Positions 24,271 to 45,528 of a stretch of 64,000 nt of DNA are shown piece after piece. Both the position numbers and the translations under genes were made by a program. Each line of letters opens with the position of its first letter. The stretch's first letter is position 1. This DNA comes from Cacajao melanocephalus (lineage: Eukaryota > Chordata > Mammalia > Primates > Pitheciidae): NCBI GenBank assembly GCA_963573385.1, contig CAUYLG010048348.1:1-64000 (forward strand), in the 5' to 3' direction. The notes under the pieces were generated by a model, which searched no databases, was not told where the DNA came from, and worked only from the letters and a program-made list of their open reading frames with translations.

Positions 24271-25227
24271 CACAGTTTAAAAACTGCAGTGTCCAATTAC
24301 CACAAAAATCCTCATCCATTTCTCTTTGTCTTCCTAGGATTAAACCTGCTTTTTGTCAAGCCCTACCCTTTGAGGGAAACAAATACCCAGACCATTTCTT
24401 TTGCGACTATTGTTTTCATTTTAATTGCAACAGTATTATTTCCAACTAATTTCCATTGCAAAAATCCACACTTTCAGTTATATATGGGCTAAACTGGCTT
24501 TTGTGGACTGGCCTGGGAAGGTAATCACTATGTATAATGCCACTTCTATGGGAAAATGCACTCTGAGGTCCAAATAATTAGCTTAAAAATATACTTTTGG
24601 AACACATCCTATGAGTAAGCTGGGGACTCTCTAAGCAAAAAAAGAAAATTGCTACCCACTGCCTTGCTAATGAGAGACAAATACAGTTGTAGCCAATACA
24701 ACAATGACAGCAAAAAGGGTTTTACTAGCAAAGTCAAGTATCAGATGAATAAAGATTCAGGACAATAGATCTAGGCGTAAGTGATATAACATGTTGGTTT
24801 TATCTGAGCTAGTGGAAACTCAAAGAAAATAAGCTGGTTATTAGAAATTTGACTAGAGATTTTCCATATACTAGTTGGTTGCTTTTAATGTTAAGTAAGA
24901 AACCATATAATCATCTTTTCCCTCTTCTTCCTCACCCAACAATCTTCCCCTCTCCACACCGTTATTATAAATCGTCTACCAGGTTCTGTTAACACAGCTT
25001 TTAGAAATGTCTTTCATATCCATCCACTTTTCTCTATCCCTATTGTCTTTGCTTAAGGTCAGGCTTCTTTCAGATGGTTCCAAGGTTACAATAACCTCCT
25101 TACTGGTTTTCCATTACTCAAGCCTTTTTATTCTTCAGTCCATCCTCCTTAACAATCTTATCTCATCACAGGTCTCATCACATCATTCACTTCCCTGCTT
25201 TAAAATTTTTGTTCACTCCCCATGGTC

Positions 25228-25768
25228 CATAGATGTGGTTTTCAAATTGTGCTCTCCAAAATTCCTCTTAAGAGCAGCTAAGATGGTAAAGAAGAGACAG
25301 AGAAGGAGAGAGAGGAGGAGAGATTCTAAGACTCTCCCCCAACACATACCTTTTTCTTTTTCTTTTATGAGACAAAGTCTCGCTCTGTCGCCAGGCTGGA
25401 GTGCAGTGGCGCAATATTGGCTCACTGCAGTCTCTACCTCCTGAGTTTAAGCGATTATCCTGCTCCATCCTCCTGAGTAGCAGGGATTACAGGCATGCAC
25501 CACCACATCCAGATAATTTTTGTATTTTTAGAAGAGGTGAGGTTTCATCATATTGGCCAGGATGGTCTTGATCTCCTGACCTCATGATCTGCCTGTCTCA
25601 GCCTCCCAAATTGTTGAGATTACAGGCGTGAGCCACCGTGCCCAGCCCACATACCTTTTTCAATCAATCAGAAAATTTGTGCATTTTTCTCTATTTGTCT
25701 ATGCTTCCAAACAAGGATTCACTGGAATCAGAGGATCATCATAGTTGTTTGAAAACCACTGATTCGCA
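25228..25768. mobile_element. MER5-like DNA transposon remnant split by Alu
   Basis: The left end GTGGTTTTCAAATTGTGCTC and right end ATAGTTGTTTGAAAACCACTG are inverted to each other (TGGTTTTCAAA / TTTGAAAACCA), the terminal inverted repeat of a non-autonomous DNA transposon. An antisense Alu fills the middle. Confidence 0.6.
25351..25648 (-). mobile_element. Alu (antisense)
   Basis: TTTTATGAGACAAAGTCTCG through GCGTGAGCCACCGTGCCCAG. Near full length with a degenerate poly-T. Confidence 0.97.
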
Positions 25769-26093
25769 GGACATAGTAAAGATTCTTTAGGAAGTCCTGT
25801 ATGATTTGGCTCCTGCCCACCTTTCTAGTTCCAGTTTCCATCTGTTCTCTTCTCACCCTAGGGCCCATCTCCCAACTCCTCTCCCGCCCCACCACAAACA
25901 TACACATTGGCTGAAGCTCACATACTACTCACACCAATTTATTCATCATTCCCTGAATAGGAAATGCTTTGCTTTTCATTGCTGCCTAAAATTATCCTCA
26001 TCTCCGTTAAGTGCCTAGTAAAGTTGCTTTTCAAGCTCTGGTTAAAATGGCATCTCCTCTTTAAAGTCTTCTCCATCTCTCCGAGGCAGGTAA

Positions 26094-26212
26094 ACATGGT
26101 GACCAACCACCCTGGCTTTCCGGAAACTATCCTGGGTTTTAGTACTGAAGGTTTTGTGTCCCTCAATCTCAAGCAAACCAGGATAGTTGGTCACCCTGCA
26201 GATGGAGTTAGC
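26094..26212. mobile_element. Short palindromic MITE (MER53-like)
   Basis: The ends ATGGTGACCAACCACCCTGG and CCAGGATAGTTGGTCACCCT are inverted to each other over about 18 bp. The ~120-bp size, palindromic form and terminal sequence recall MER53-type elements; family name is low confidence. Confidence 0.55.
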
Positions 26213-26425
26213 CATTTCCTTCTTTGAACTCCAACAGTTCTTGTTTTATATGTCTATTTTTACATTGTGTTATGTCTGAATACTTATTTGTTTACAGGTC
26301 TGTCTTCCTTCCTGAATTGTGAGTTCCTACCATGGAAGGTAGGAACTGTGTCATAACCAGCTATGAATGTTGTGACAACATGCTCAAAATAGGTGTTCAA
26401 TAAATGTTTTTGTTGCTGAATGAAA

Positions 26426-27595
26426 TAGCCAAAATGTATAAATTTAACTGAGCTGAGACTATAACAGGCTTATATACATAAGTATTAAAGCTCAGAACCT
26501 AAAAGTCACTTATTAAAATCTAAGAAGATATGCAGAAAATGAAAAATAGCACCTTTTCTGAGCTGAACAGGACTGGCATGTGATAACTTCTGATGTCCCA
26601 CTGTTCAGTGCGGGAGAAGGAAGAGAGCTGTATGAATAGTGTATGTAAGGAGATGTCATCATCAAAGGGAGGGAAAACCAGAAAAAAGATGACCACAACA
26701 TGGCCAATGCAGAAAGATCCATAGAGAAAATGAAGAAAACAAGTGTCCTCTGGATTTTGAAACACAGTTCAGAAACTTATCTTCTCTGGCTGTTCTTGAA
26801 CAGAGAAGGTAGTCTTGATTACTCTATTAGATCATTTAACACAATCTGTTTTCTTTCTGAGGTGAGGCAATATAGGCTCCATAATCTACGGACCTTATTT
26901 ATAATGTTAGAAATACAACCTTTGGCCAGAAAAATGGTGGCTTTCTTCCTTGTGATATACACATTACCTAGAAATTTCTCATGTTCTCGAATTCTTCGTA
27001 ATAACTCTAAATATCTTGATAATAACACACAAAGTTTTCACTTTTCACTGACACTGATGTGCAACTGAATTTACCTAAGTACTAAGAAAAAACTAGGTTA
27101 CAAAGTTGAAGGAATAATCCTATTTACCTTATTAACAATTTCCTCAGTTAAAAAAGATCAAAGCAGTCATCATAGAAGTTACCATATTTCTCCAAAGAAG
27201 TCCCCACACAATCCATATGTACTCAGTAAATTGTCATTAAGGCAGTTTTGCAACAGGACTAACCACTTAATTACAAAGCCTCAGTTCGTGACTTCAGTTC
27301 ATTAAAACACTTTATAAAGTTTAAGTTAAAAGTTAGAAAACAAAGCAGAGGACTTACATGGAAACGTGTTAGCAACCATGAGAGGCCCCAGCACCAATAT
27401 AAAGACTTTACAAAGAGGATAGGGTGCGGTACAAACATTTCTTTGTAGGCTGAATATTTGAGATGCAAAACACATTTCACCATGGAAATCATATTAAATA
27501 CACAGTGAGAGGGCTCCAGCCCGGCCCCAAAAGTCTACTTAACATACAATGCAACTGAACTATAAGAGTAAGAGGGCTATTCATTGATATGTTGA
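26426..27595. other. PAK3 intronic sequence, no feature
   Basis: Chance ORFs on both strands; no repeats or exons recognised. Confidence 0.5.
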
Positions 27596-27600
27596 TATCT

Positions 27601-27659
27601 GTATAAATATTATATCCATGGAAAGTATTAATAAATAACTTTTACTGAATAATTACTAT
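27601..27659 (+). repeat. Dispersed 59-bp duplicate, copy 1
   Basis: Identical base for base to 29507-29565. Begins GTATAAATATTATATCCATG and ends TGAATAATTACTAT. Flanking bases differ, so the homology is sharply bounded. Confidence 0.97.
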
Positions 27660-27724
27660 TAGCTTGTGCAATTCACAAATAAACCTCTAAAGTTTATTAG
27701 AGACTATTTATAACAAATTCTATT

Positions 27725-27880
27725 TTGATCTCCAATTGAGAAGAAACTGAGGCTTGTGGAGATAAGGAGAAGAAGAACTTGCCCAATGTCACACAACTAG
27801 TAATGGGAAAATCAGTATTTGAATCCAGGGAGTATGGTTCCAGAGTTAATGCTCTGACCACTGCACAATACCACCCCTCA
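27725..27880 (+). repeat. MIR
   Basis: GAAACTGAGGCTTGTGGAGA, CTTGCCCAATGTCACACAAC, TTTGAATCCAGGGAGTATGG and TCTGACCACTGCACAAT follow the MIR order. Confidence 0.75.
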
Positions 27881-28116
27881 CTGTTCCTAGTCTCTGGGAT
27901 GGGAGTGCTCCTAGAAAAGGCAAACAAAGGTTCTTCAAGAAGTGAGGCATACTGTGCATAAGCTACTGGTTTAATTGATCCACCTCTGCCTCTACAGAGG
28001 AAATGGGCCCTCTTAAGGTCAATCATTCTCTACATGTTTGGAAGTGAGGAACAAAGGGCAGGCACCCACTCAGAGAGGTAGAGGAGTTTCACAGTATTAT
28101 ATATTGCCCAGTGTCT

Positions 28117-28119
<3 letters not shown>

Positions 28120-28151
<32 letters not shown>
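28120..28151. repeat. (CA)n microsatellite
   Basis: Sixteen AC/CA units directly abutting the MER2-like element. Confidence 0.97.
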
Positions 28152-28155
<4 letters not shown>

Positions 28156-28318
28156 TTCCTCGGTATCCATGGGGGATTGGTTCCAGGAGCCCCTTTAGAT
28201 ACCAACATCTATGGATACTCAAGTTCCTTATATAAAACCTATGCACAGCCTCCTGTATACCTTAAATCATCCCTGGATTATTTATGATACCTAATACAAT
28301 GCAAATACTATGTAAATA

Positions 28319-29343
<1,025 letters not shown>

Positions 29344-29478
29344 TAGTTGTCATACTGTATTGTTTAGAGAATAACTACAAGAAAAAATGTCTGTCCATGT
29401 TTAGTACAAATGAAACCATCATTTTCAAAAATATTTTTGATTTGTAGTTGGTTGAATCCATGGGTGTCAAATATATAC

Positions 29479-29629
29479 ATATATATGTGTGTGTCTTTGT
29501 GTATATGTATAAATATTATATCCATGGAAAGTATTAATAAATAACTTTTACTGAATAATTACTATATATATGTATATATATATATGTATATATATATATG
29601 TATATACACAAAGACACACACATATATAT
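29479..29629. repeat. 28-bp perfect inverted repeat enclosing the 59-bp duplicate
   Basis: The left arm 29479-29506 is the exact reverse complement of the right arm 29602-29629 (both contain GTGTGTGTCTTTGTGTATAT or its complement). The loop of about 95 bp consists of the second copy of the 59-bp segment (29507-29565) and a TA/GTATA repeat. Confidence 0.95.
29507..29565 (+). repeat. Dispersed 59-bp duplicate, copy 2
   Basis: Identical to 27601-27659, 1906 bp away in the same orientation. It begins on the base directly after the left inverted-repeat arm. Confidence 0.97.
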
Positions 29630-29639
29630 CTATGTTGAA

Positions 29640-31700
29640 GGTTTATATACAGCTGGTTGTTGCCTGCAACTGACTCCTGCTCTGATTCTTTTGCCATTTT
29701 AGAATTTTCAACTAACTTTGAGTGTTTTATGAGAGACATTTGGCAACAAGTGACTTAATACCTTATGACTTAGTTTACTCATGACCTGGGATTTCAGAGA
29801 TTAAAAGCCAGAGTATATTGCTGCCTCTGGTGTGTTTATGAATATCATGAAAGAGTCTGCCATTTCTTTCTAAGAAGAGAGTAAATGGGGCCAAATATAC
29901 AAAAAGAAATCAACACATTATAATGAACATTATATTCCATACTTGGGCTTACTCAACCTAACACTTCACTGTGATAGCTGAATGAGCAATCTAGTCTAAT
30001 TTAGCTTCCTACTTGTCTTGCATAGAAGTTCTCATTGGTCACCAAATTGTGAAGGACATTTGTTATCGTTGTTTTGTGGTTCAATACTTAAAAGGTCATT
30101 TAAAATGAACCTATTATAGATGTATCCCCTTATAGGTTGATAGTAAAAGGTATTTAGGTAGGGCTGACTCATTGGGTGTTAGCCTAGCCCAAATGTGCTC
30201 CTTTCAAGCACAGAGGACTGACCAATGCCATAAAATAAATTATTGATAACTCCGACAATACATGTGCTCATTCTCAGAACTAAAAATGCTTACTAAGAAT
30301 TGCAAAGGGGGCTGCTTGTGTTTATGAAGCAACCCTGGGCACACAAGGCAGTACCCAAGGTTTGGAACTACAGGGCATTTGGAAGTAGGGATGTGGGTAG
30401 GTATAAAGCTAGGAAAGGAGGGAAAGCAAAGTGGTGCAAAAGGTAGAGGAAAGAAGCTGTGAGAAGCAGAGGAAGCAAAACAAAAAATTAGGGCAAAAAC
30501 AGGGGCCAAAGGACAATGGGAGGAGAATATCGCTGGTGGAATGAGAACAAAGAGAAATGAATATAGATAATGGCTAGAAAATCTGGGAGACCAAGGAGAC
30601 CTGGATCCTAGGTCCCATTCTGCTCCACTTCTCCCAGTTCTTTTCCCACAAAACTTCTCAAAATATTGTGTATACTTGTATATCAACTTCCTCACCTCCT
30701 ATTTTCTTTTTAACACACAACTAATTTGTAGTCCTAAGGTACTATTTAACATTATACATTTGTTCATGTTTCATTTCAGAATATTAGTGCAGGAAGGAAC
30801 TAGCACTCTGATTCTTTTAGGCTTTTATAAATTAAAATATTAGGATTAAAACAGGCTGACTGTGATATGATCTGTGAAACATGCATTACTACCCACATAA
30901 ACTGATTTCAACTTCTATTTTTAAATGCAGTTAATCAGCTGAACAGGTCCATACATAATAATATACAATTCTTTTAATCATACTCCAGAGTGAGGAATCT
31001 TGTGTCCCTATAATAGCTTTATTACTGCAGTGTTCTTCACTGGCTTCTTCCCAAGATTATTATCAGAACGAGGTTACCAAGTCTCATATACAGTATGTTT
31101 CACATCAGGATCAAGTGTCTTTGCTTGATTGGAAAAGGAGATTTTTCAATTCTGTAGGATACAGATTTAGTCCAGTGATGATGAGATAAATGTTTCCGAG
31201 CTGCTTTCTGAAAACCACTCCTCTGAAAGAGGAGACTCATAGAGACAACACACACTCAAACTATGGCCCTTTCAGACTCATGAGTCTTTAGCTTTATTTA
31301 AGTAAATCTCATGTGACAGCCCAAGGTAGAAAAGGAATTAACAAAGGAGCTATTCTGGTGGAACCAAGAGCACTACCCAGGTGACCTCCCTCTTGGCTCC
31401 TTCAATAACCCCAAGGAACTCTATGGTATTTGAGGGCATCGTGTAGCCTACTGGTAAACAATAATCTAGTGAAATTGCACTCCAGATCAGCAAGAAGAAA
31501 CCTGTACAAGGTCATGAAGTTCCTGACTGACAGACATGGGAATACAATTCACTCTTCAACCCTCATAAGGTAAACAATTATTAGAGACACTAGAAAGTTC
31601 CTTGTCTAGATCTCTCACAGTCATTGCCCCTCCCAGATTAAAAAAAAAAAGTGCTGATGAACTTTGCCATCTGAGCAAGAGGGTAATTCTTTACAAAAAA
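29640..31700. other. PAK3 intronic sequence, no feature
   Basis: A purine-rich patch lies at 30.40-30.60 kb and gives a chance 151-codon minus-strand ORF (30240-30695). No exon or repeat recognised. Confidence 0.5.
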
Positions 31701-31729
31701 ACAAAGCAAAGGAAAGAAGAAAAGAAAGA

Positions 31730-35035
<3,306 letters not shown>

Positions 35036-35235
35036 TTCCTACAATGAACTGGACACTGTGCCAGGTGATTTGCATAAATTATTCATTTAGTTTTCATGCT
35101 AACTCTGTAAGATCGATATGGTCCTCATTTTACAGATGGGAAGCAGGCTTAGATAGGTTTTAAGTAACTTGCAGAAGGTCACAGAGCTTGCAAGTTGGAG
35201 ACCGAGGACACACCCAGATCTGCCTGACTACAGAA
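35036..35235 (+). repeat. MIR
   Basis: TGCCAGGTGATTTGCATAAA, CTCATTTTACAGATGGGAAG, TAACTTGCAGAAGGTCACAG and AGATCTGCCTGACTACAGAA match the full MIR order. Confidence 0.8.
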
Positions 35236-37460
35236 TCAAAATTTTTCACATCAACATGCTACCCTGTACTCTACCACTCTGTATTTCTTCCACTTATTTC
35301 GCTTTCTTCCTTATATCTCTTTCCACCTCAAAGCACAAAGTGGCTGAGTTGTAGTGTTGGAAGGATCTTAAAGAAAGGACTAATCTGGCACTCTTTTATA
35401 CTTTTCCTAAAGCTCTGGGTTATTTTCTATTTCCCCATATATGGCCTGGGTATCAGGATCCCAGAAAACGCTGCTCCCTATAGACTCATGTTAGATCTTT
35501 GTTCTCTCCAATCTCCCCATGGCTTCAGCAACTACCTTTTAAAAATTCCAAATAAAAGCATATAGCCTGAGACATTGTGTTTCCTTCAAGAGAACATTAG
35601 GAAAGCATATTTGAAATTGAAACCAAAAAAGTACTCCTGGTACGTAGAAGTGACAGGATCAGAATAGGGCTAGCCCAATATGGGCTTGTTGATTGATTAA
35701 TTGAAGGTTGATCACACACACAGGGAGTAATGAGCAAAGTTAGAGTAAATCCTTATCAGTGGAATTCAACAGGGTGGTCTTTCTGACAGGTCTTTTTGTT
35801 GTAGACTTAATGTAGGCTTCCTGAATCTTGTGGTTTGTTAATCTGCACGTACTTGTTTAGACATAAGGCAGTGGAATCTAAGATACAAGCTGTTAATTAT
35901 GAGTTCTAATCCCAGGCTAGAAGATGCCTATAAAGATTAAAAGTTGTTTCCTTTTTTGTAACAATTAGCAGCCTAGCTAAAGAGAGATCAATTGTAATTG
36001 GGGAACTGAAGAAGGTAATAAATCCATTACTGAGACTAGTTGTTTTACAGAGCCATTTGTTTAATCCTTAAAATTTGCAGGTTGTAAATTATTCATTAGA
36101 AGGCAGAAAGCAAAACAGCCGAAATCCGTTTAGTGCCTCCAAACTCCAAAGACTTAGGAGAGGAAATCCATGGAAACAAGAGGTCAGATGTGCTCTTTCA
36201 CTACAATTTCTTAATGGGCAAAGGTGGTTAAACAATAAAGAAAAGCCCATGTAATTATCCTGATGTGCTGGATCATAGGTCAGGGGTGGACTTGATTAAA
36301 CCCATGGAGGGCTAACCCACAAATGGTGGGAAAATGCCCCTTCTTTTCCACTCAGCCCTGAAGGCAGCTAATCAGTGTGCACATCTCATTTCCAGATTGT
36401 TTCATGAGAACAGAGCAATAGCCTATAGCATTCATTAGGGCATTCCCTCATATCTGTTGTTTTCTAATTAGCACAGGTAATAAGACAAGAGGCCAAGTAC
36501 CAGAGAGGACTTTGGAGAAAGCCAGGAGGAAGCTGTCCTCCTCTCCATACATAGGGAATGCAGCTCCCAACTACAAAACGTTCAACTGCAAAAACTACAC
36601 AGTTAGTTTATAGGTCTCTTTACATGCATAGAAAGCCACATACATTTGGTTTGAATATGGACTTTACAAGCTTTATGTGAAAACACTTAATCCTTTACTA
36701 AGAACAATGGGGTTTTTTTTTGCATACCAAGGGTACGACTCAATTTTAGACTCCTAGTGGTAATGATGCAGGCAATATACAAGACGCCTATGATACTAGC
36801 ACTGTGCATAAATTTTGAGAGTAGAATTTGAATCCGTGCATATTTTCTTTTTTCAACAATGTGATGCCTGTTATATATACAAAACACAGCTTCTATTAAT
36901 AGTTCACTGTCAGGCTACATACAGCAAAATAGCTACGGCTTACTTCTGCACTGAGCAAGCATTTCTTTCATACCTCTTTCCTTTTCTCCAAATGATCAAC
37001 AGCGGACCTCTGAAATAAGATGGTAGGGTAAGGTTGTGAAATGGAGTTTTTCTCTTTGCAGGGATAACAAGACCACATGAAGATCCAATCTCTGGTTTTC
37101 CGGCAGCAAAGTGACTTACCAAACACAAACTGTTTCCATTCATTTTCTACTTGACAATCTAATTACGTTTGTGATTTCACCAGGCTGGCACTATGTCTAT
37201 CTCTGTGTTCCATTCAATACTCACTAAGCTGTTGTTAATCAATAAACCATTACTAATAAGGAAAATCCAATTTAAAAATTACAGCTGTTCTGGAAATGCA
37301 TTTATTTGTTTTGTTAAAGTAATTATAAAGCAAGTGCTTTTTAAATTGATCATTTAACCATGCCATGTAATAAAAGTACTTTCTCCCCACATTTCACTTA
37401 AAAAAAAAAAAAGCTGCATGTATTTTACTTTAGAAAGCTATACTGAGGAATCTTAAAGAC
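35236..37460. other. PAK3 intronic sequence, largely repeat-free
   Basis: About 2.2 kb without young repeats, rich in TAAT/ATTA homeodomain-type cores (for example 35.69-36.48 kb). It might hold a conserved non-coding element; sequence alone cannot show this. Confidence 0.4.
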
Positions 37461-37464
37461 GCTA

Positions 37465-39842
<2,378 letters not shown>

Positions 39843-39846
39843 ATTA

Positions 39847-40395
<549 letters not shown>

Positions 40396-40691
40396 TTACA
40401 CACTGAGCTTCCACAACTGCCTAGCTCACATTCTTTTGTTAACTGATCTCTCAGCTGGTTCTGATTTTAAGAAGGTCTGAAATAACTGACTGATGTAATG
40501 TCATTTTTACTAGACTTCAATCTAATTCCCTCTTCATCACTGTTTTCTCAAACTTACAGAATTTTTCAGTTTCCTAACTAGGTATCTGTCATTCATTCAT
40601 TCTAGAAGTCACTAGAAATTCTGAAATAGTAAATCCAAAAAGTGCAGTCACAATATTCAGGAATACAGTATTAGAAAAATTATTTACTTCA

Positions 40692-40910
<219 letters not shown>

Positions 40911-41264
40911 CTATTAAATCAGAAAAAAAAGTTCTAATTATATTACAAGTAATTTTTTAATACTAAGTTTTATTTCTAGATAAGTTTTGGGTAGGGGTAT
41001 AACTTATATTGTCAAGTGAAATTGATTACTGAATGCTTTAACAACACCACTTTGAAGTCACATTACCATTTACATAAATTATGCCATTTAACATTATACA
41101 TGCTAAGTATAATGGCTGCCATGTCAGACTAGGACATGAAGAGTGATAATGTGATAAACAGCAACAATTGTTAATACAGCCAAACTAACCAATTAATATA
41201 CTTTGGCCTAGTTATCTGGAGGATTCAGCTTTGTCTTATATAGCTACGGTAAGCTTCATTGTAT

Positions 41265-41375
41265 ACGGTATGATTTGATTCAGAAGTTCTGGAGTGAAAC
41301 CCAGGAATCTGCACTTAAAACAAGTGCCCGAAACTATTTCTAACAGGTAGCCAGGTTTGGGAACCACTCCTAGGC
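41265..41375. mobile_element. MER5-type DNA transposon fragment
   Basis: TTCAGAAGTTCTGGAGTGAA, CCAGGAATCTGCACTTAAAA and AGCCAGGTTTGGGAACCACT match part of a MER5-type element. Confidence 0.55.
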
Positions 41376-41564
41376 CGTGAAGTAACTATAGGCACTTGTT
41401 TGGAAATGCCTTTGCAGTGTAATACTGGAAGATGGAAACCACAGGCTCAGGATAGGAAGTTCGATTTATTGCACGAATAGAAAGCATATATGTTTGGTGG
41501 ATATGTGGGATGGGGGAAATGATAATGAGAGGAGAGCAAGGAAGGAGGAAGTTTAAGTGAATAA

Positions 41565-41695
41565 TATATATATACACATATATATAGACATATATATGTC
41601 TATATATACATATATACACATATATATACATATATATACACAGATATACATATATATACATATATACATATATATTACGTATATATATATATGGC
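41565..41695. repeat. AT-rich (TATACA)n microsatellite with 30-bp palindrome
   Basis: Runs of TATATA with CA, GA and GT interruptions. Bases 41579-41608 form a perfect palindrome centred on ATATAT between TAGACA and TGTCTA. Intronic. Confidence 0.93.
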
Positions 41696-42436
41696 AAAGA
41701 TTAGCTGATATCACTTAGTTTTGTTTCCCTATCATTGGTATTCAAGTTTCAGTGAGTCAGAGTTCTTACTTTTGCTGATAGAAAACCTCACTATAATAAA
41801 TGGGGTAGATTATAATGCTTAAGATGAGACTCCAATGAAGAGTGTGTATCTTAATATTCAACAAAATAAATATAACATATCTCTAATTTAGTTTGAAACC
41901 CATCAGGTATATGACACTTATTTGGAAAATAGACAGATCCTCAGGCCCACTGGGGGGCTATAAGGGATGTATAGACTGTACTGTGAAAGCAACTGCTTTC
42001 TTGCCTGAGGGTGGACCTTGTTTAAACTGCCTTCTAAAAAATGATGAAAATATAATGTATTTTGCATGGCTCATATTACACATGCAGAATAAAATAAGTA
42101 TCATGTAAAAACTTCCCCAAATCAGAAAGAAGTGCTAAGCCAATATCACTGTTTCCCATGTTCACGGAAACTACAGCATGTGGGCTTAGATATGACACTT
42201 TGCAAATGGCATAATGGAACTACAAATATGCACAAAAAGCAGCTAAAATAAACAAGGGACTCAGAAGGGTGATGCTGGGGAGTGCTATTAGGAACAGAAT
42301 TTAAATTGAAGTTGGCCTCTCCAATTGTTTTCAGTGGAAAAATTCTACTATTGTTACTTTGATGATATAAACATTCTGAATAATCAGAAATGAAGAACTG
42401 TCAATTTTGGCATTCTTATCAGCTAGAAATGCTCTA

Positions 42437-42592
<156 letters not shown>

Positions 42593-42924
42593 TTATGACA
42601 CTAAGAAACTGGGGACTCTAATATTCCCAGGCCTCAGTTCTGACAAAAGTTAACTGTAAGTTGTGCCATGCCCGTTACATTTGGGAAGGTACTGAGGGAC
42701 ATACCCCAATCAAATATGGGGCCAAGGGTCATCAGAGCTCTATAATTCATGCAAAGAGAGCATGAGGTTATTGAAATCACCTGACATCATCTGAAGGCAC
42801 TTTAGCAGTATAATCAGGTCTCTGAAACCCTGCTTAGCAAGAAAGATGAATTATAGAAAATGGAATGACCCCAATGTTCCCACCCTGCCCTAAGACCCAT
42901 ATCAATGTGAAGCAAGATTTTCTA

Positions 42925-43556
<632 letters not shown>

Positions 43557-44314
43557 CAGACTGAAATTTGACCCTTCTTTCTTCCTCCTAGTTTTTCCTT
43601 CTTCCTTATAATTGGTCTACCTGGCCCAAAACACAGAAAACAGTATCTTAAGCTTATTGAAGTTGAAGACCTAGATTTCGTTTTTTTGTATCCCTTCCAG
43701 AGAACACAGCACAGTGGTACTAAACAAACTCTTTTTGAAATTGAATGAGACAGATGTTAACCACAAGTGAAGGGTTAGTGCTGTCTTTAAATACCTATTT
43801 ATAACACACTGTTAATACCAGTGATGAAAGAGACACTAATTATCTGGTTTAGGAAAAAGGTTTGAGATTAAAGTCTGAATTCCCTAGACCTCACTGTCAG
43901 TTAATCACAAAGCACCCATTAAAGCCATTGTAGAGGGCCATTGTAGTCAGCCTTCTTCACGTAGACTCCCAGAAACTGTACTGGCTCCAAACACTTGATA
44001 TAATGTTTAAAACACCACTGCTCCTTCCTATATGCAATAGTCTATTTTCTACCAAAATGGAGCTATGATTCTCAACATGAAATTATACAAACTTCCTATG
44101 TTTGCAACCAATACCATAAAATGTTTCTTCAAGTGTCTGATATGTGGACAGAGCTAAATGAGAACAAGTTTAGAAATAGATCTAATACTCTACAGTACTG
44201 TAGCATTTGAGAAATATTTGCAGAATGACTGTTAAATGAACGAATCCCAAATAATTTTCCAAAAAAAATGACATCCCACAAAGAATACAAGTACACAATG
44301 AGACAAAACACTTA

Positions 44315-44485
<171 letters not shown>

Positions 44486-44752
44486 TCATATTTTTGGAGA
44501 CATAAAGTGAAACACACACATTCTTTATCTACTATGCTCTTTCTCTGTGCCACAAACTCATACCCCCTTTTTTTTGGTCAATCATGGGTAAACCACTCAC
44601 TTCAGAGGCTCTGGGCACCAATGAAGTAAACTCCTATCTCAACCCAGTGCTACCCATTTTTTTTTTTTTTTTGGCAAAGTTACCATCAAAGAAGATACCT
44701 GATAAATATGAACAAAAGAAAATAAAAATCAGGATCGAACATTAGCACTTAC

Positions 44753-44801
44753 CTCTTGTCCTGTTGCAATGTCTAGTGCTGTATAAACAGTACCTGATGC
44801 C
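44753..44801 (-). CDS. PAK3: PAK3 exon: glycine-rich loop end to beta-strand 2 (aa 278-293)
   Basis: A 49-bp exon encoding ASGTVYTALDIATGQE, preceded by one base that completes the glycine-277 codon begun in the upstream exon. It holds the second half of the ATP-binding glycine-rich loop. The acceptor CACAG is at the high-coordinate side and the donor reads GAG|GTAAGT at the low-coordinate side. The exon is too short for ORF calling and was found by translating the reverse strand. The next exon follows after a 324-bp intron, the shortest intron here. Confidence 0.95.
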
Positions 44802-45528
44802 CTGTGAAGATGAATATTATCAAATGAATAAGCAATCAAGCTGTTACCAATATATTTTACTTGAAATAAAGTGTAATTATTTTCAGGGGAGGAAAATTAG
44901 CAAACTCAAACTATGAAGTAAAAAAAGGAACACCTTTTAAAAAAACTATTATTGTGATAAAAAATACTTCACAGGAGATCTACCCTCTTAACAAATTTTT
45001 AAGTGTATAATATTGGAACAATCTTTTTATACAGTGGATGCACCTGAAACAATCACAATGTATCTCTTGTAGTGGGCTAAGAACTCCAGTCAGACTTTCT
45101 GGCACCAGTCTGAGTGCCATGCACTACGCAGTAATAAATTGAACAAAATGGTCTTGCTTCTTTTAGGAAACTCCTGGAATTCCCTGAATATTTCTTGAAT
45201 CTTATAATAGCCAACATTGCAGTCCTCTGATTAAACCGAAGAATAGTTTAGGAAAGAATATATCATCTTTTGCTTAGGCAAGTATAAATTAACCTTCACT
45301 TTTAGTATAGAAATAGAATGACTCTTTTCATATATTTCCAATTTTTAAGATTATCTTCATCTAAAGAATCAATCTTTCTCAGTGCTGTACTGTACCATAG
45401 CTACACGAAGCAATAGCAACACGACTTTACTATTAAGCCCTTGTTTTCTTATTTTTACTAAATTTCTGAACAACCTCTACTATGAAGTGTCACTCCAGCC
45501 CAATATTTTTTTTAAATTTATCATTTCT

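Larger units (their letters stand above)
24960..26425 (+). mobile_element. L2-like LINE remnant hosting three later insertions
   Basis: L2-like segments occur at about 24.98-25.22 kb, 25.77-26.09 kb (GTATGATTTGGCTCCTGCCC) and 26.21-26.42 kb (ending GGTGTTCAATAAATGTTTTTG). They are separated by a DNA transposon with an Alu inside it and by a short palindromic element. Confidence 0.6.

Noticed and set aside
30240..30695. 151-codon minus-strand ORF
   Set aside because: Low-complexity purine/pyrimidine composition in an intron; no homology recognised and no splice or start context.
41565..41695. Possible functional palindrome or CRISPR-like array
   Set aside because: A TA-rich microsatellite; the palindrome follows from base composition and there are no unique spacers.
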